From contig CM049310.1 of the NCBI GenBank assembly GCA_026874595.1, forward strand, positions 46,849,058 through 46,913,057: a stretch of 64,000 nucleotides of DNA. Direction: 5' to 3'. Shown piece by piece: positions 21,301 through 32,640 of the stretch (the first letter of the stretch is position 1; every line of letters starts with the position of its first letter). The notes beneath the pieces were generated by a model, which made no database searches, was not told where the DNA came from, and saw only the letters and a list, made by a program, of their open reading frames with translations. The position numbers and the translations under genes were made by a program. This DNA is from Sipunculus nudus. Its lineage: Eukaryota; Annelida; Sipuncula; Golfingiida; Sipunculidae.

Positions 21301-22740
21301 CTATTTAATTTGCTGAACTGAATGTGATGGAGAGCTTTATTTCCGTAATTTAACTTATCAGTTTTTTTTTTAATTTAAACATCAGGTGTTTTCAACATGT
21401 GTATTTACTTCATATTTGATTCCCGAGTTGAATTCATATATAGAAACAATGTAAATTGTCATTTTAATATTTAAAAGGCCTTTTGATATATTGGCATTTG
21501 TTCTTCCAGTGTAAAATAAAGTTTTCAACATGTAATACCATTTCTATATTTCTTAATGAATTAAGGTTTAATTGATTCTAAAGATTTTAATACACCTGCC
21601 TTTTTGGAATTTGTTTTTAAATGAGATAACAATTCAATGCTCAATTATTTTTATAGTTTTTACCGTGGGCTGTTTACATGGTTGCGCTATCAAGAAAAAC
21701 ATAAAGAAAATCAGTTGTTCAGACATGATGATATATCTTATTAATCAAACTCCATATTGTATAGATAACTGAGCAATAGATATGAGCAATCTGGAATTAA
21801 GTTATGTCCAGTTAGGCCAAAAAAATAAATAAATAAAAGGTATGGTTCTCAGGCACCGCCCGCGTCAATTTTAAACCACTGCAACAAAAAAAAATTTATT
21901 TTGATTTTAAATAGAAACTTACCAATTTTGAGCTCCAGCCGCTCGGACATTTCTTTCAAAAAGTTAAAATCATATAATTTTTATAAAATTTCCTTTGTTA
22001 TGTAGTGTTTTCACTTGTTTGGCAAAATAAATCTGGTTTTATTATGCTTTTCCCTTATCATTTGAAATTTGTATCGAAACAAACAAAAAAAGAAAATAAA
22101 TAAAAAACCGCTCGCCCGCTTTAATTGATTTTTTGAAAAAAAGTGCCTGAGAACCAAACCTATTTTTTTTTACCTTTTACCAACATTACCGTCAAGATGA
22201 TAAAGCATGTACGTGTAATGTTTATATACTATTAGAATTGTCGCTACAAGGAAATGCAATTCTATTATTCTTTTATATTATTACTACTATGAATAATATC
22301 CGTTTTAATCGTTCTAAATTATGTCTTATTATGCTAATGCATGCGCCAAGTTCGTCACATAGTACTCTTCAATTAAGCAAGGAATCATGAATATTCATTA
22401 GTCTATGGTGCACTTGAGTCACCTGTGCTTGAGTATAAGCTTTTAGCAACACATTTAGTAAATTGAATAGCGCCTAATGAAGGTTTTACTGGTTTATTGT
22501 ACTTTGTCAACTCTAGCCGTGGGCAGCAGATGTTTTGTGGGTGATAAGTTACACGTGTAGAGCCACTAGGACGTTTTTGCGGGCAATAAATGCAAGTTGT
22601 ATCTCTATGGAAGAACTGCATCTATAAGATAGCAGGCAGTAACGACCATTATTGGTCTTAAGTGTCATTAAATCGTTGAGCCGTACGCCGGGCGGGAACA
22701 TTGTGAATGATAGGTGAGTTTTAAGAATCATTTATGTCAG
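21301..22740. other. AT-rich non-coding stretch
   Basis: No gene recognised. Two loosely inverted segments (about 21817-21960 and 22060-22180: 'ggtatggttctcaggca...' and 'tgcctgagaaccaaacc') form the ends of a roughly 350-bp inverted-repeat structure, possibly a MITE. Confidence 0.4.
21830..22175. mobile_element. Candidate MITE with inverted ends
   Basis: 'ggtatggttctcaggca' near the left end pairs with 'tgcctgagaaccaaacc' near the right end. Both ends continue with related A/T-rich and 'ccgc(c)cgc' segments. Short, non-coding; the class is unknown. Confidence 0.5.
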
Positions 22741-23202
22741 TGATGTCCAGCTCGCCGCCACCTGTCTTGGCTATCCGAGGTTGGGCTGCTATCAGACCCA
22801 CGTGCGCGGCTTGTAAACTGTTTACTCTCAGCAGGAGCTCATGACGTGAGGGACCAAACAGCAAATCGTGCTGGGTCAAGCAGAACTATACATCAACGTT
22901 GCCTGGAGTTACCTCAGAGTTTCTATCAGATGCACTTAGTTGCTGGTGAACTTTCAGCATCCACAGTCAACATCAGAGAGACCACAAAGTGACATGGAGT
23001 TTACCAGAGAAGTCGGCTCTTGACATGGAGTTAATATAAGAGAACGCATTTTTTTTCGATGATCGCAAGTGCACCAGATATAGAAAAATAACTAGTAATT
23101 ATATCATCGGAAATACTAGCAAAGCATCACAAAGAACCGCAGCAACGTTACATAGGTTAACTGCCTGATAAAGCATTTCGACGGAGTTTTATGTATTCTT
23201 CC

Positions 23203-23210
23203 TATAAAAG
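23203..23210 (+). promoter_or_regulatory. Candidate TATA box (TATAAAAG)
   Basis: TATAAAAG flanked by GC-richer sequence (cc..aggccg) fits a canonical TATA box. A start site about 30 bp downstream would give a first exon of about 390 bp ending at a consensus donor (23627). Confidence 0.4.
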
Positions 23211-23234
23211 AGGCCGCATGACACTACGGTAACC

Positions 23235-23627
23235 GACTGGATCGTATTGTACCTGCGAGACATAATGGACAATTATAGAGACCACGCTATCGGGAAGCAG
23301 AGGAATTTATTTTCTGATAATTGACCCCTTTGATATCAGTCTGTGTTATTAAATTGTTCCGCACTGCCAGTCCCGACGAACGGAAAATTATCTCATTTCT
23401 CCAGTTTTTGGACCCTGTGGCATTATTGTTTGAAGCGGATTAGGTCCGTACCGGTGGTCTTTTCGCAGCATGGAACAGAACCGACACTTGATAGGTTTAA
23501 TTACGAGCTCACACGGGAGTTAAGGTCCAAGAAACATCTGCTCGCCCAAAGACCACAAGTTCTTCCATTGAGGACTTCTCTGACAGCTATAGAAGGCCAC
23601 CTCATAACGCTCAGGTCAGCATCACAG
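23235..23627 (+). other. Candidate first exon, probably untranslated
   Basis: This less AT-rich, non-repetitive stretch follows the TATA-like box and ends with the consensus splice donor CAG|GTAAGG (GT at 23628). A frame from 23343 is open through the donor (95 codons) and ends FNYELTRELRSKKHLLAQ..., but it matches no family I know and short upstream ATGs are present. I therefore prefer a 5' untranslated exon of a gene lying to the right. Confidence 0.3.
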
Positions 23628-25251
23628 GTAAGGCGATATTATTTCTGCTTACGTATTTAGTCTGTCCTGCTTATCGGCTATACTTCGGTTGTCCACCTTT
23701 TATTCTATTACAGATGAGATATAGCAGATACTGTACTAATATTCTGTTATTTCGTGTGTTAATATAAAAAACCCAGAAAGTTTAGTAAAACTTTCAAGAC
23801 CTTACCGATACATATACATCGACTTGTGCCTCTTTTTTTTCTGGAGTTAGATAAGTATAGAATTTTTATGATTTGTATAATAATTGTTTTTATTATGGCC
23901 CACGTGATTCAAATCAGGATTACTATATATTGAACTTATGTTAGAACGGAGGAGGAAATGTCATTCCTTTTTCTCCTGTGTTATTACACCTATGTAACGA
24001 GGTCAATGCCTTGAAGTCATTATGTTATTTAACATGCCCTGTCTTTATTACACACTAAATGTCTTCTTTATGTCTTTAGATCGTAATATATCACATAACG
24101 TTAATAATGCATCCTATTTCTTTATCAATTTGTTTACATAATACAAAAATCAAGTTATGCATGCATGTACTTAAAATAATGTCGCATTAATTTGAAAATT
24201 GTAAACATGACCTCAGTCTTGTTTTAAGTCATCTTGCTAAACTGCTTTTTTTACCAATGCAGTTTCCATTTACCTATAAAGCCATAAACCCTACTGTGTA
24301 TATATTATGTTTTTATCTTTTATTAAGTATACATTTAGTCATATTGCATGCAATGGAAATGTCTCTAGTTTCGTCCTATAAACATGACATATATTCGTCT
24401 CCACAAAAAGAAACACTCCATGGATTACATTGCCTCGTGGGTAATATAAAAAGACCATCCAGTCATAAACTGTATGGTATTTAATTAAAGCGCCGATGAA
24501 GTTGAAAGGCTATAATACTGAATTAACATGAATGAAAGGTTACTTTAGTTATGTTTGACAACATGTGCAACAACACCAAGACATCATATAATACATGATT
24601 TAATTGTTGTAGTCCTAAAAAATGTATTTTTTTTTTCAAGCTTCTGGCTACAATAGAATTGTTATATCAACAAAACCTATTTAGTTACTTGAAATATTGC
24701 CTGTTGTTTTACCTATATGGATTGTTTATAATTGAAATTTATACACAGTTGTGAACGTGATTGTTTGTTATTATCCATGTTAGCCTGATGGTTTACATGC
24801 ATAAAAATAATGCTAAAAGTGAATGCTTTATCAATAGAAATATTAATATGTACTGTTGAATTACGAATCTATAATGGCTTGAATATAACATAGCAAAAGA
24901 TGAGCCTATAACTGTCATCTGCCCGACAGTGCCTGCATCACAAATGAACTGCAGTCTTGACACGGTAAATTAAGAACCGTTCGTTTGCATTTTTAATGAA
25001 ACACGTTCGCGCTGCCAGAAGCCTGTCAGCATCAGTTGCTGTGCTGTGATGTAAATAACCAAGCCTGGACTGGTCAGTATAAACGTTATTACGTAGTCTT
25101 ATCAAGACCTGCCTATTATTTCTCTCCTGGGTAGACGAGACCGTCCCTGCTGGGGATTACGTCACGTTGCATGACAACAGTCGTCTGGCAGGTGTCCCGC
25201 GTGCACTCACATGGCAACCACTTGATAAATGACCGCCATTATCTGACACAT
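23628..25251. other. AT-rich non-coding stretch
   Basis: No exon recognised. A less AT-rich island is at 24.9-25.2 kb. Confidence 0.45.
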
Positions 25252-25680
25252 AAATGTCTGTGTAATTTTATAATAAGAAAGAATACATAAATTATTTCGG
25301 ACAAGATAATTGTTTATATTTTTAAAGCTAATCAATCCATTGAATTGAAAATAGGGAATATATTAAAAAATGTGACATGATTCGTATTCCGCAAATGTCT
25401 GTGTAATTTTTATAATGAGCAAGAATACATAAATTATTTCGGACAAGATAATTGTTTATATTTTTAAAGCTTATCAATCCATTGAATTGAAAATAGGGAG
25501 TATATTAAAAAATGTGACATGATTCGTATTCCGCAAAGGTCTGTGTAATTTTTATAATGAGCAAGAATACATAAATTATTTCGGACAAGATAATTGTTTA
25601 TATTTTTAAAGCTTATCAATCCATTGAATTGAAAATAGGGAGTATATTAAAAAATGTGACATGATTCGTATTCTGCATTT
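25252..25680 (+). repeat. 142-bp tandem array, three near-identical copies
   Basis: 'aaatgtctgtgtaatttt' starts units at 25252, 25393 and 25535. Units 2 and 3 are almost identical; unit 1 differs by a few bases. The unit is AT-rich and contains 'ttatttcggacaagataatt'. The close match implies recent amplification. Confidence 0.95.
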
Positions 25681-25757
25681 CCGAAATTATTTATGCTCAA
25701 TATGAGAAATAAGCTAAATATAGGCAATTGATTTTAGTTTGCTTGTGAGGTTAACTT

Positions 25758-25759
<2 letters not shown>

Positions 25760-25824
<65 letters not shown>
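25760..25824. repeat. (TA)n microsatellite
   Basis: A pure TA run of about 64 bp. Confidence 0.97.
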
Positions 25825-25828
<4 letters not shown>

Positions 25829-26899
25829 CAATGTTAATTTTTATTGGTGCACTTAAGTCATTACAAAAATTTGAGGAAGGTGTACATTGTCAGGTTGAAT
25901 ATACGAAACCTAACAAAACATTTGACCCACCATTATCATGCCTGTCACGTGACAAAATTGGAAAGGAATCGAAAATGGACATACTTAGCACATCACAAAT
26001 TACAAGTAATGGAACCTGCATATTCAGTGAAATACCTGGTAATTACCTGGTATAATGTATCTTAAAGTGCTTGCAGATGACACAACAAAGGCCCCCCAGG
26101 GCATCATTTGTATTAATCAATATTTCACCGGATATAAGTACTCGTGCATATATATGTATGTAATTTCCTTTGTTCAAGTGAGCCAGACAAAATAAGTCAG
26201 ACCATCAAAGCTTATTATCTGTCAGCGAAAGTCCACCTGAAGTGTCTTTAATTTGTCAAATTTATGAGTAGTTTATTATGAACCCTCATAAAATTCTCCT
26301 TCCCCTACCTTTGATCTGGTTTTATGGCCGTTGTGACCTTTAAATCTCTTATTTACATAAATAATAGATGGTAATAGTGTTTGTATATATCTGGTTTTTA
26401 TGCATGATCTTATGTCGTTTTTATTAATTTTTATTTATCGTTGGAAAAATTACTGCAGTATTCAAATGTATTTTTGACATACTGTCAATACGGTACGCTC
26501 GAACGTTGATTCCATAACGGTTTGTGTTCGCGATATTTGCAAAATGAAGCATTTACATGTTTATTAGTAAATATCCAATCGTGCAGAACCCCCACCCGGC
26601 ATTATCAGATTTCTTTTGAAGCATCACCCGAAGGGCAAGGGTTATAACCCTGCTGCCCAGAGGTTATAGCAAAGCGTGGTCACCGTGCAGTAATGAGACC
26701 CCACTTATTTGTCTAACCTCCCGATAGAGGTCACTAGCATATAGTAAGGTATATGAGAGTTGACCAGTTGCAGAAAGCTACCAAAATGGATATCCAGTGA
26801 TCAGCTTTGTTTGTCTACCAGTCTTTCTGTCCATTTATAAATATTCAGTAATTGTGAATGACCTTTTAATAGGTATACTGCAACTGTATACAATTTAAA

Positions 26900-26978
<79 letters not shown>

Positions 26979-27490
26979 AAAAATTGATCTAACTGAAAAA
27001 ATGTGTAAACTGCTGAACTGGCAATAATTTATTATAAAGCCAACCAATGATCATGGTAATAGTAAAGCTATCATATACGTATCTTATGTTCACAACTGCT
27101 CAGATGCTTCAGTTTCAACATTAGGAAACCTATGGTCAGGTCACAAAATGTCATTTGCAACAATTTCTTACTCATAAATAAAGACCAATCATATCAACCA
27201 ACCAAGACCTATATTACCTCTCCCTCTCAGACTTTATATCATCTGATAATATTTTAGGTTTTTACATTCAAGGTCAACTTCAGCTGAGCACAGTCACCCA
27301 TAGGTCCCTTGTTCATAGTTGGACCATTTCCATTCCATTTACATATAAAATATCTATAAAAGTAGCTTGTATCTGTAAAAACCTACTTAAAGTGCCAAAC
27401 TGAATGTTATGCCGATTTAGTGATAAACATTTTGTGACTAATATGCCATTATATTTCGTGCGTCCACTGCAGCTTCGGTGACACAACTGC
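25825..27490. other. Non-coding stretch with ATA/TA microsatellite and repeat fragment
   Basis: Contains (AAT)n then (TA)n at about 26901-26972. A fragment of the TCAAGGTCA repeat family ends near 27265-27310 (ttcagctgagcacagtcacccataggtccc). No gene seen. Confidence 0.5.
26901..26972. repeat. (AAT)n-(TA)n compound microsatellite
   Basis: About eleven AAT units run directly into a TA run. Confidence 0.95.
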
Positions 27491-27494
27491 GCTC

Positions 27495-28412
27495 TGGCCC
27501 CTAACGCCATCTGCCGACCGCAAAAGCATTACGATATTCACTCTGTTTGTCGTCACTTTCAAGGAAGAGCATATGAGATAAAAGAGGGAGGGGTGAACAG
27601 AACATAATATTTTGTCTGACAATGTGATTGACGCCGCTCCTTCCTTCAGGACTAGCAAAGGTGGCGCAGAGATCTTTCATGTTCAGGGTTGATAGTGGTT
27701 TCTCCTGCAGATACAGGGTGGCGCTCCTGAACAATCATTGTTAACCGTTCAACGTTTCAACAGTTATTTCTTTCCAGGGTTTATGTTATGTTATGTGCCT
27801 TACGCTTCTTATTTCACAGGTATTTTATTGAAAGGTAGAAGCTAACGAAATATATTTGGTTACATATTTAGCAAAGTCTGAAACGTGAGATAAAAGCCGG
27901 CATGCAGCTCATCAGCAGATCTCTAGTTTGACTGACAGCTTAAGGTTTGGTATTACAATGTTTTTCAAGACAATTTTAGTTGTCTACTTGCAGATAAAAT
28001 CTTTTCGAGATAATATAAAAGATTCCTTTTCTGTTGACGTCTAGTATAAAATGGCTTTCCGTCTCAAAGCTCTGTCGTCCACAGATCGGGTTCGGTTCTC
28101 GAGTGGCATGGCTGGGTCTCCGCTGCTGGGATCGGTGAAGGGAATGTGGGTTGCTTCTTTCTTTGTGGCTGTGGGTGCTGTAGCTTTCCTGTAAAGTCGC
28201 CGGTGCGGGTTAAACGGTGGCGGTCTCTCGCGGCTTTTTGCTTGGCTTGGTGGCATCGCGTCTGTTAGCTCTGCGAACTATACTTAAAGAGCGCACAGGG
28301 CTGGGGTCTTGACCTCACCAACCTATAGCTAGCTGCTCGATAAGCGAAAACATCTTCAGTCAGTCACACGTCCACGGGCACACTGGCGTGCAGTGAAGCG
28401 CCACCTTGTGTC
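27495..28412. promoter_or_regulatory. Cluster of CTCF-like motifs
   Basis: Four close matches to the bilaterian CTCF core AG(A/G)TGGCG fall in 900 bp: GCAGATGGCGTTAG (minus strand, about 27503-27516), AAAGGTGGCGCAG (27656-27668), CAGGGTGGCGCTCC (27714-27727) and ACAAGGTGGCGCTTC (minus strand, about 28395-28409). Such clusters can mark insulators. This is a motif observation only. Confidence 0.35.
28051..28194 (+). CDS. Possible small membrane-protein ORF (47 aa) or retrocopy
   Basis: The ORF starts MAFRLKALSS and ends SVKGMWVASFFVAVGAVAFL before TAA. The first part is basic and serine-rich like a mitochondrial presequence, and the end is a single hydrophobic helix. It vaguely recalls small inner-membrane subunits such as COX6C, but the soluble tail expected after the helix is missing, so no family is claimed. 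It lies in a locally GC-rich island. The opposite strand is also open, which weakens the case. It could be a truncated retrocopy or part of a non-coding exon. Confidence 0.2.
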   Translation: MAFRLKALSSTDRVRFSSGMAGSPLLGSVKGMWVASFFVAVGAVAFL

Positions 28413-28975
28413 GAAGTAGCAGACTGTCTTCACCCCGCGATCATATGAGGTGGGATGATGTGGTGTATAATATCAAATCTCCAAAGCTTATATTATTATT
28501 TTTTTTATTTTCTTCTCAGTATCCATCTCACTTATCCTTGTATCTAACCCCTAGCTTCTCCACAATGCAACAGCAAGGCTTGGTACATAAAATGCTTGAT
28601 CATTTATAACGTGGAGCTATATACCGGTTCCATTTTGAAAACCGATATTCTTAATCCAAAGTTATCGTGGATTAATCACATTTATCGTAAGGCGTAGGAG
28701 ATTATCAGTATTATGGCCATTTTTCAAGTATTTGGAAGTAGTTCTTGCTCAAGGGAAACTGTCCAATATTATCTAAATCCAGCAATATATCGTAATATTA
28801 TTCGTATCACAGAGAACTATCAGACAACCTTTATTACATTTTATATAATATGATTTGAAAAGTCTATGAACAATTCGTTTAGAGTTTGCAATTAATTCAT
28901 CTTTAATTAATTTTCTTATTATCAGCACGGTTTAGTATAATGAATCCAAATGTCTTCCTAAGCCTTACACTCCCC
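28413..28975. other. AT-rich non-coding stretch
   Basis: Nothing recognised. Confidence 0.45.
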
Positions 28976-29165
28976 ACTGGCGGATCCGGGATTTAGGGAA
29001 AGGAAGGGTCCTACACAGGTGGACTCATGATAAAACCTTAAAAGAAAAGGTTCCCAGATCCGGAAAAGGTGGGGCTCTGGGGGGGGGGGGGGGGGGGATG
29101 GTCAATGCCGGCAAGGTTGCGGCGACTTCCTGGACCACCCCCCCCCCCCCCACCCTCTGAATCCG
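28976..29165. mobile_element. Short element with degenerate CACTGGCGGATCC ends
   Basis: Left end cactggcggatccggga resembles the terminus of the nested element at 16676. The right end, ctctgaatccgcttg, is a degenerate inverse. Between them are an 18-base G run (about 29080-29097) and a C run (about 29138-29150). About 190 bp, non-coding. Confidence 0.5.
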
Positions 29166-31428
29166 CTTGTATATTTAAAACCTCAGTATTGCATTTTATT
29201 ATACTCTTTTACACTGTATCAGTGTTGATGATAAAAGCCACATAGCAAATGTTGTGGTATTAAATATACAGCTTCTCAAAACAAAACATGTACTTTTGGT
29301 TAATAATGAAAATAAAAGGGAGAAGACAAAAAAAATAAATCTTGATTCTTTAAATTTAAATTTTAGGCCTTGTGTCAGCGTAATGTGAAGAAGCTGACAA
29401 GTTAGTTAATGTTCTGTCGTGCAGAACCACACTCAAGACATTCTAAGATTTTTGTTTTAAAGGGAGCGGTCAAGGCGGTAAGCGCTTCATTGGCTACACA
29501 GCTGTCAATCAAGGCAGTGTATGGAAGGGCCTGCCCTATCAGCAAGGACTGCTACTGTTAGTAAACAGCCTACTCGGACGTTTTTGAAATTGATAAAGTT
29601 TAAGTTGAGATTTCATTATGTCACCGGATTCACTCTTATACATTCAGCTTGGAAAGTAAATAACCTAATAGTACCCCCGTTTTAAACAATTTGATCATTT
29701 TAATGGTTTACTTACGACAATAATTGCATTTTAAATATAAAAGGTACATGATAGGTCAGTAAACAAAAAATTGCTTTGGGAAAGTTTCATGTAATTTCAC
29801 TTGAGCATACTGAAAATTTGCTAACTGCAACGATGACCTTGGAAAAACTCTTTTTTTTTTACAAATAATTAAGTTTGTACTTAAGTTTACAATTTCGAAG
29901 ATCTCTGATAAGATACAAATACGTATTATATATCATCAGATTGGTAATTTTATTATGTTTAAAATGATATATATTTAATGGGATTTTGCATGAAATAAGA
30001 ACCACTTATTGGCATTTGATTGAAACAAGAGTGTACATTAACTGAATCACTTGGACAGAGGTCAGCAACGACACTGGTCCAACAAAAAAACCCGTGTATT
30101 GTATTATCCAGGTGGAAGTATAGAACAGAAATGTTTATGGTCGAACGCACTGAAGCATGAAACAATATGTTTCCTCTGACCGTCGTTTTCGGGCAAAGGT
30201 GTTAAGAGAAAAAACTATATTCTGTGTTTTCAACATTTTAAAATATTTTTTCTTTGTTGATTATTAATATGATTTTTTTTTTACATAAAAAATATACTTT
30301 GTTTGACATGGACTGTGCCATGCCTATAGCTTAATCATCGCTTTGAACGAATTATGTTTCTTTTAATATCTAATTAGAAAATAGTCCCGCAACTTTATTT
30401 ATAGCTGGATCTATTGTTATTATAACTTTAAAATAACTAGTTACATAACTGTGATTGAATTATGCATCTGGGAGATGCACGTGTCTGTAACTAAGCCTTG
30501 CACCATCTAAATGACGGGGTGAATGCTATATTTGCGTATGCTACAGATCACAGAATGAATCGTTTATAAACACGGGTTTGTTGAAAGTATCTTCAACTTG
30601 CATTGCAATTCACTTCATTTCAACTTGGGCAAGGTAAAAATGTTGAAAATCTGATTTTCTTATTTCATGCTGATTTTCCTAGTTGTCTCTACAGCAGACG
30701 CAAGATGGCGCTCCCTTCCAATAACAGATTTCAATGAACCACGGTACTGTGGGTTAAATTTTTCTTTTTGAAGTAAACAAGATATCTCGGTTTTTAATCA
30801 CCTCAACCTGAGATCAAGAAACTAGCGTCACCTGCACATGTACTTTATTAAGTGTAAATTTAAAGTAGGGGAAACCAGTGTTTACATTTTAGAAATAAGT
30901 GCAAAATTTAATAGTGTAAATCCCTATCGAGGTATTGCTACATGTATTTTTTAGGTAAAGGAAAAAATATTGTTTTACAACTTTATATGATTTTTATCGA
31001 ATCACTGCTTTATTTTTTTAAATTCTAGGCTCCATATAACCAACCAAACCCTTATAAGGTTTACCCAAAGAATTGTAACTTTATCGGACGAATTGATTTA
31101 CAAGATTTACGCCAGATGGCACTGAAAACCAAAGTTATACAAACGAGACTTGCACCACCCAAACTTTTTCCACTTTACTCAATAAAATTAGAAAACCATG
31201 CAGTCTTTGTGCCGATCATTTTCTTGAAAAGAACCCGATAATTTTCATTAAACATGGAATATTAATGATTTAATAAAGATTTTAAAAGGTTCAGTGAAGA
31301 CCAGATTATTTAACAGATTTTCCGGCTGGACATCAGTTGCCTTTGATTTTGCCGGTTGACCTCTGACAAACTGATGACTCGTATAATGTAGCGCCAGCTA
31401 ATGACAAAAGTGGTAAAAAAATATGACG
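29166..31428. other. AT-rich non-coding stretch
   Basis: No exon recognised. AGATGGCGC (a CTCF-like core) occurs at 30702-30710 and AGATGGCA at about 31112. Confidence 0.45.
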
Positions 31429-31507
31429 ATTAGTCTCTCCAACTGACGCCAGGTGCCGCTACTGCGCAGAGCAGTAGCGGCACCTGGCGTCTGTTGGAGA
31501 GACTAAT
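31429..31507. other. Near-perfect 37-bp hairpin with 5-nt loop
   Basis: The arm 31429-31465 and the arm 31471-31507 are reverse complements with a single mismatch, separated by gcaga. The arms run from attagtctctcc outside to gccgctactgc at the loop. The structure is much less AT-rich than its flanks. It could be a miRNA-like or siRNA-producing hairpin, a minimal foldback element, or a recent inverted duplication. No T-run terminator or TA target duplication was seen. Confidence 0.85.
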
Positions 31508-31779
31508 AAAAGGTTGTGGCCTGGCATTTTAAGAAAGTTATTTTCAACTTATTTTGGGAGCTCCTCGGAAGAAGTCTGTTTAGCTGATTTTATGCATTTT
31601 GAATACCTATTGTGTTTTTTAAATGCTTTTTATGAATTGGAGTCGTCATATTTACTGTGTGTTTTGAAATAATAATATCCCAAGACAAAGTCGGGGATAT
31701 TATGGTTTGACTGCGGTCCCCTCGCCGCCGCCGCCGATAATTCTTGTGAGCAAAATAACTAAAAAAATATTTCATGGAT

Positions 31780-32330
31780 CTTTATCAGACTGGACAAGTG
31801 CAAACTATAGATATGGGTGAGGTATGAGGTCATAAACTTTATTAGGAGAGTGACCTTGACCTTGAATAGGTCAATTTTTGTTGAAAATCACACTAATTTC
31901 AAAATCTCGCTGTAGACTGCAATATAGACTGGTGATCTTGTGCTTATTCTTCAAGGTCGAATCTGCGAATATATAGGATTTTTGTTTACCCAATAGCTTA
32001 CAGTACTGTAACTGTTTCCTAAATATTTGACATACAAAACATATTTCCACGGATATCTAAGATTTTTCAAGACTAGAGACCTTGACCTTGGTTTTTTGAG
32101 CTCAAACCTGAAGAAACGTAGGATTTTTGTGAACCTAATAACATTTAAAAAAACTGAGTGTTTTCTTCAAATTTGATACACGAATTGTCTCCAACAAGAT
32201 GTCGGACAAACATTCGTGACCTTCACCCTGGTGGTCTTGGCAACTGTCATTAAATGCTTCTGAAGAAGGGGGTCCCTTTGGAAGAGGGTATGCCTTAACT
32301 GTCTGGGGATATTACGGCATTTCCAATACT
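31780..32330 (-). repeat. Dispersed repeat with TGACCTTGACCTT motifs
   Basis: It carries 'gtgaccttgaccttgaa' (about 31850) and 'agaccttgaccttggtt' (about 32079), the opposite orientation of the TCAAGGTCA repeat at 9.6-10.5 kb, plus 'gtgaccttcaccctggtggtcttgg' near 32216. No coding content. Confidence 0.55.
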
Positions 32331-32640
32331 AGAAGTTTCTAGTTAAATTAAGCGATTTGTAGAGCTTGTCGAATATGTTGTTTAAACTCGTTAGTTTTGC
32401 AGTATACAGATATTTCAATGAAAATTAAACATTGAACTACAAAATTATAATCGGACATGGTAACCCCATTGTATTTCTGGATGGCTCATAATTTATATGA
32501 ACAGCACCAAAATACTTCATCAATTAAAAAAGTTCATCTTTATAATTAAAACACACGTTCGTTAATCATGATAACGCTTAAATATTCCATTGTCTTGAGA
32601 TAATCGTTGCGAGTATTACAGACCGAAAAGCTCAGCACCT

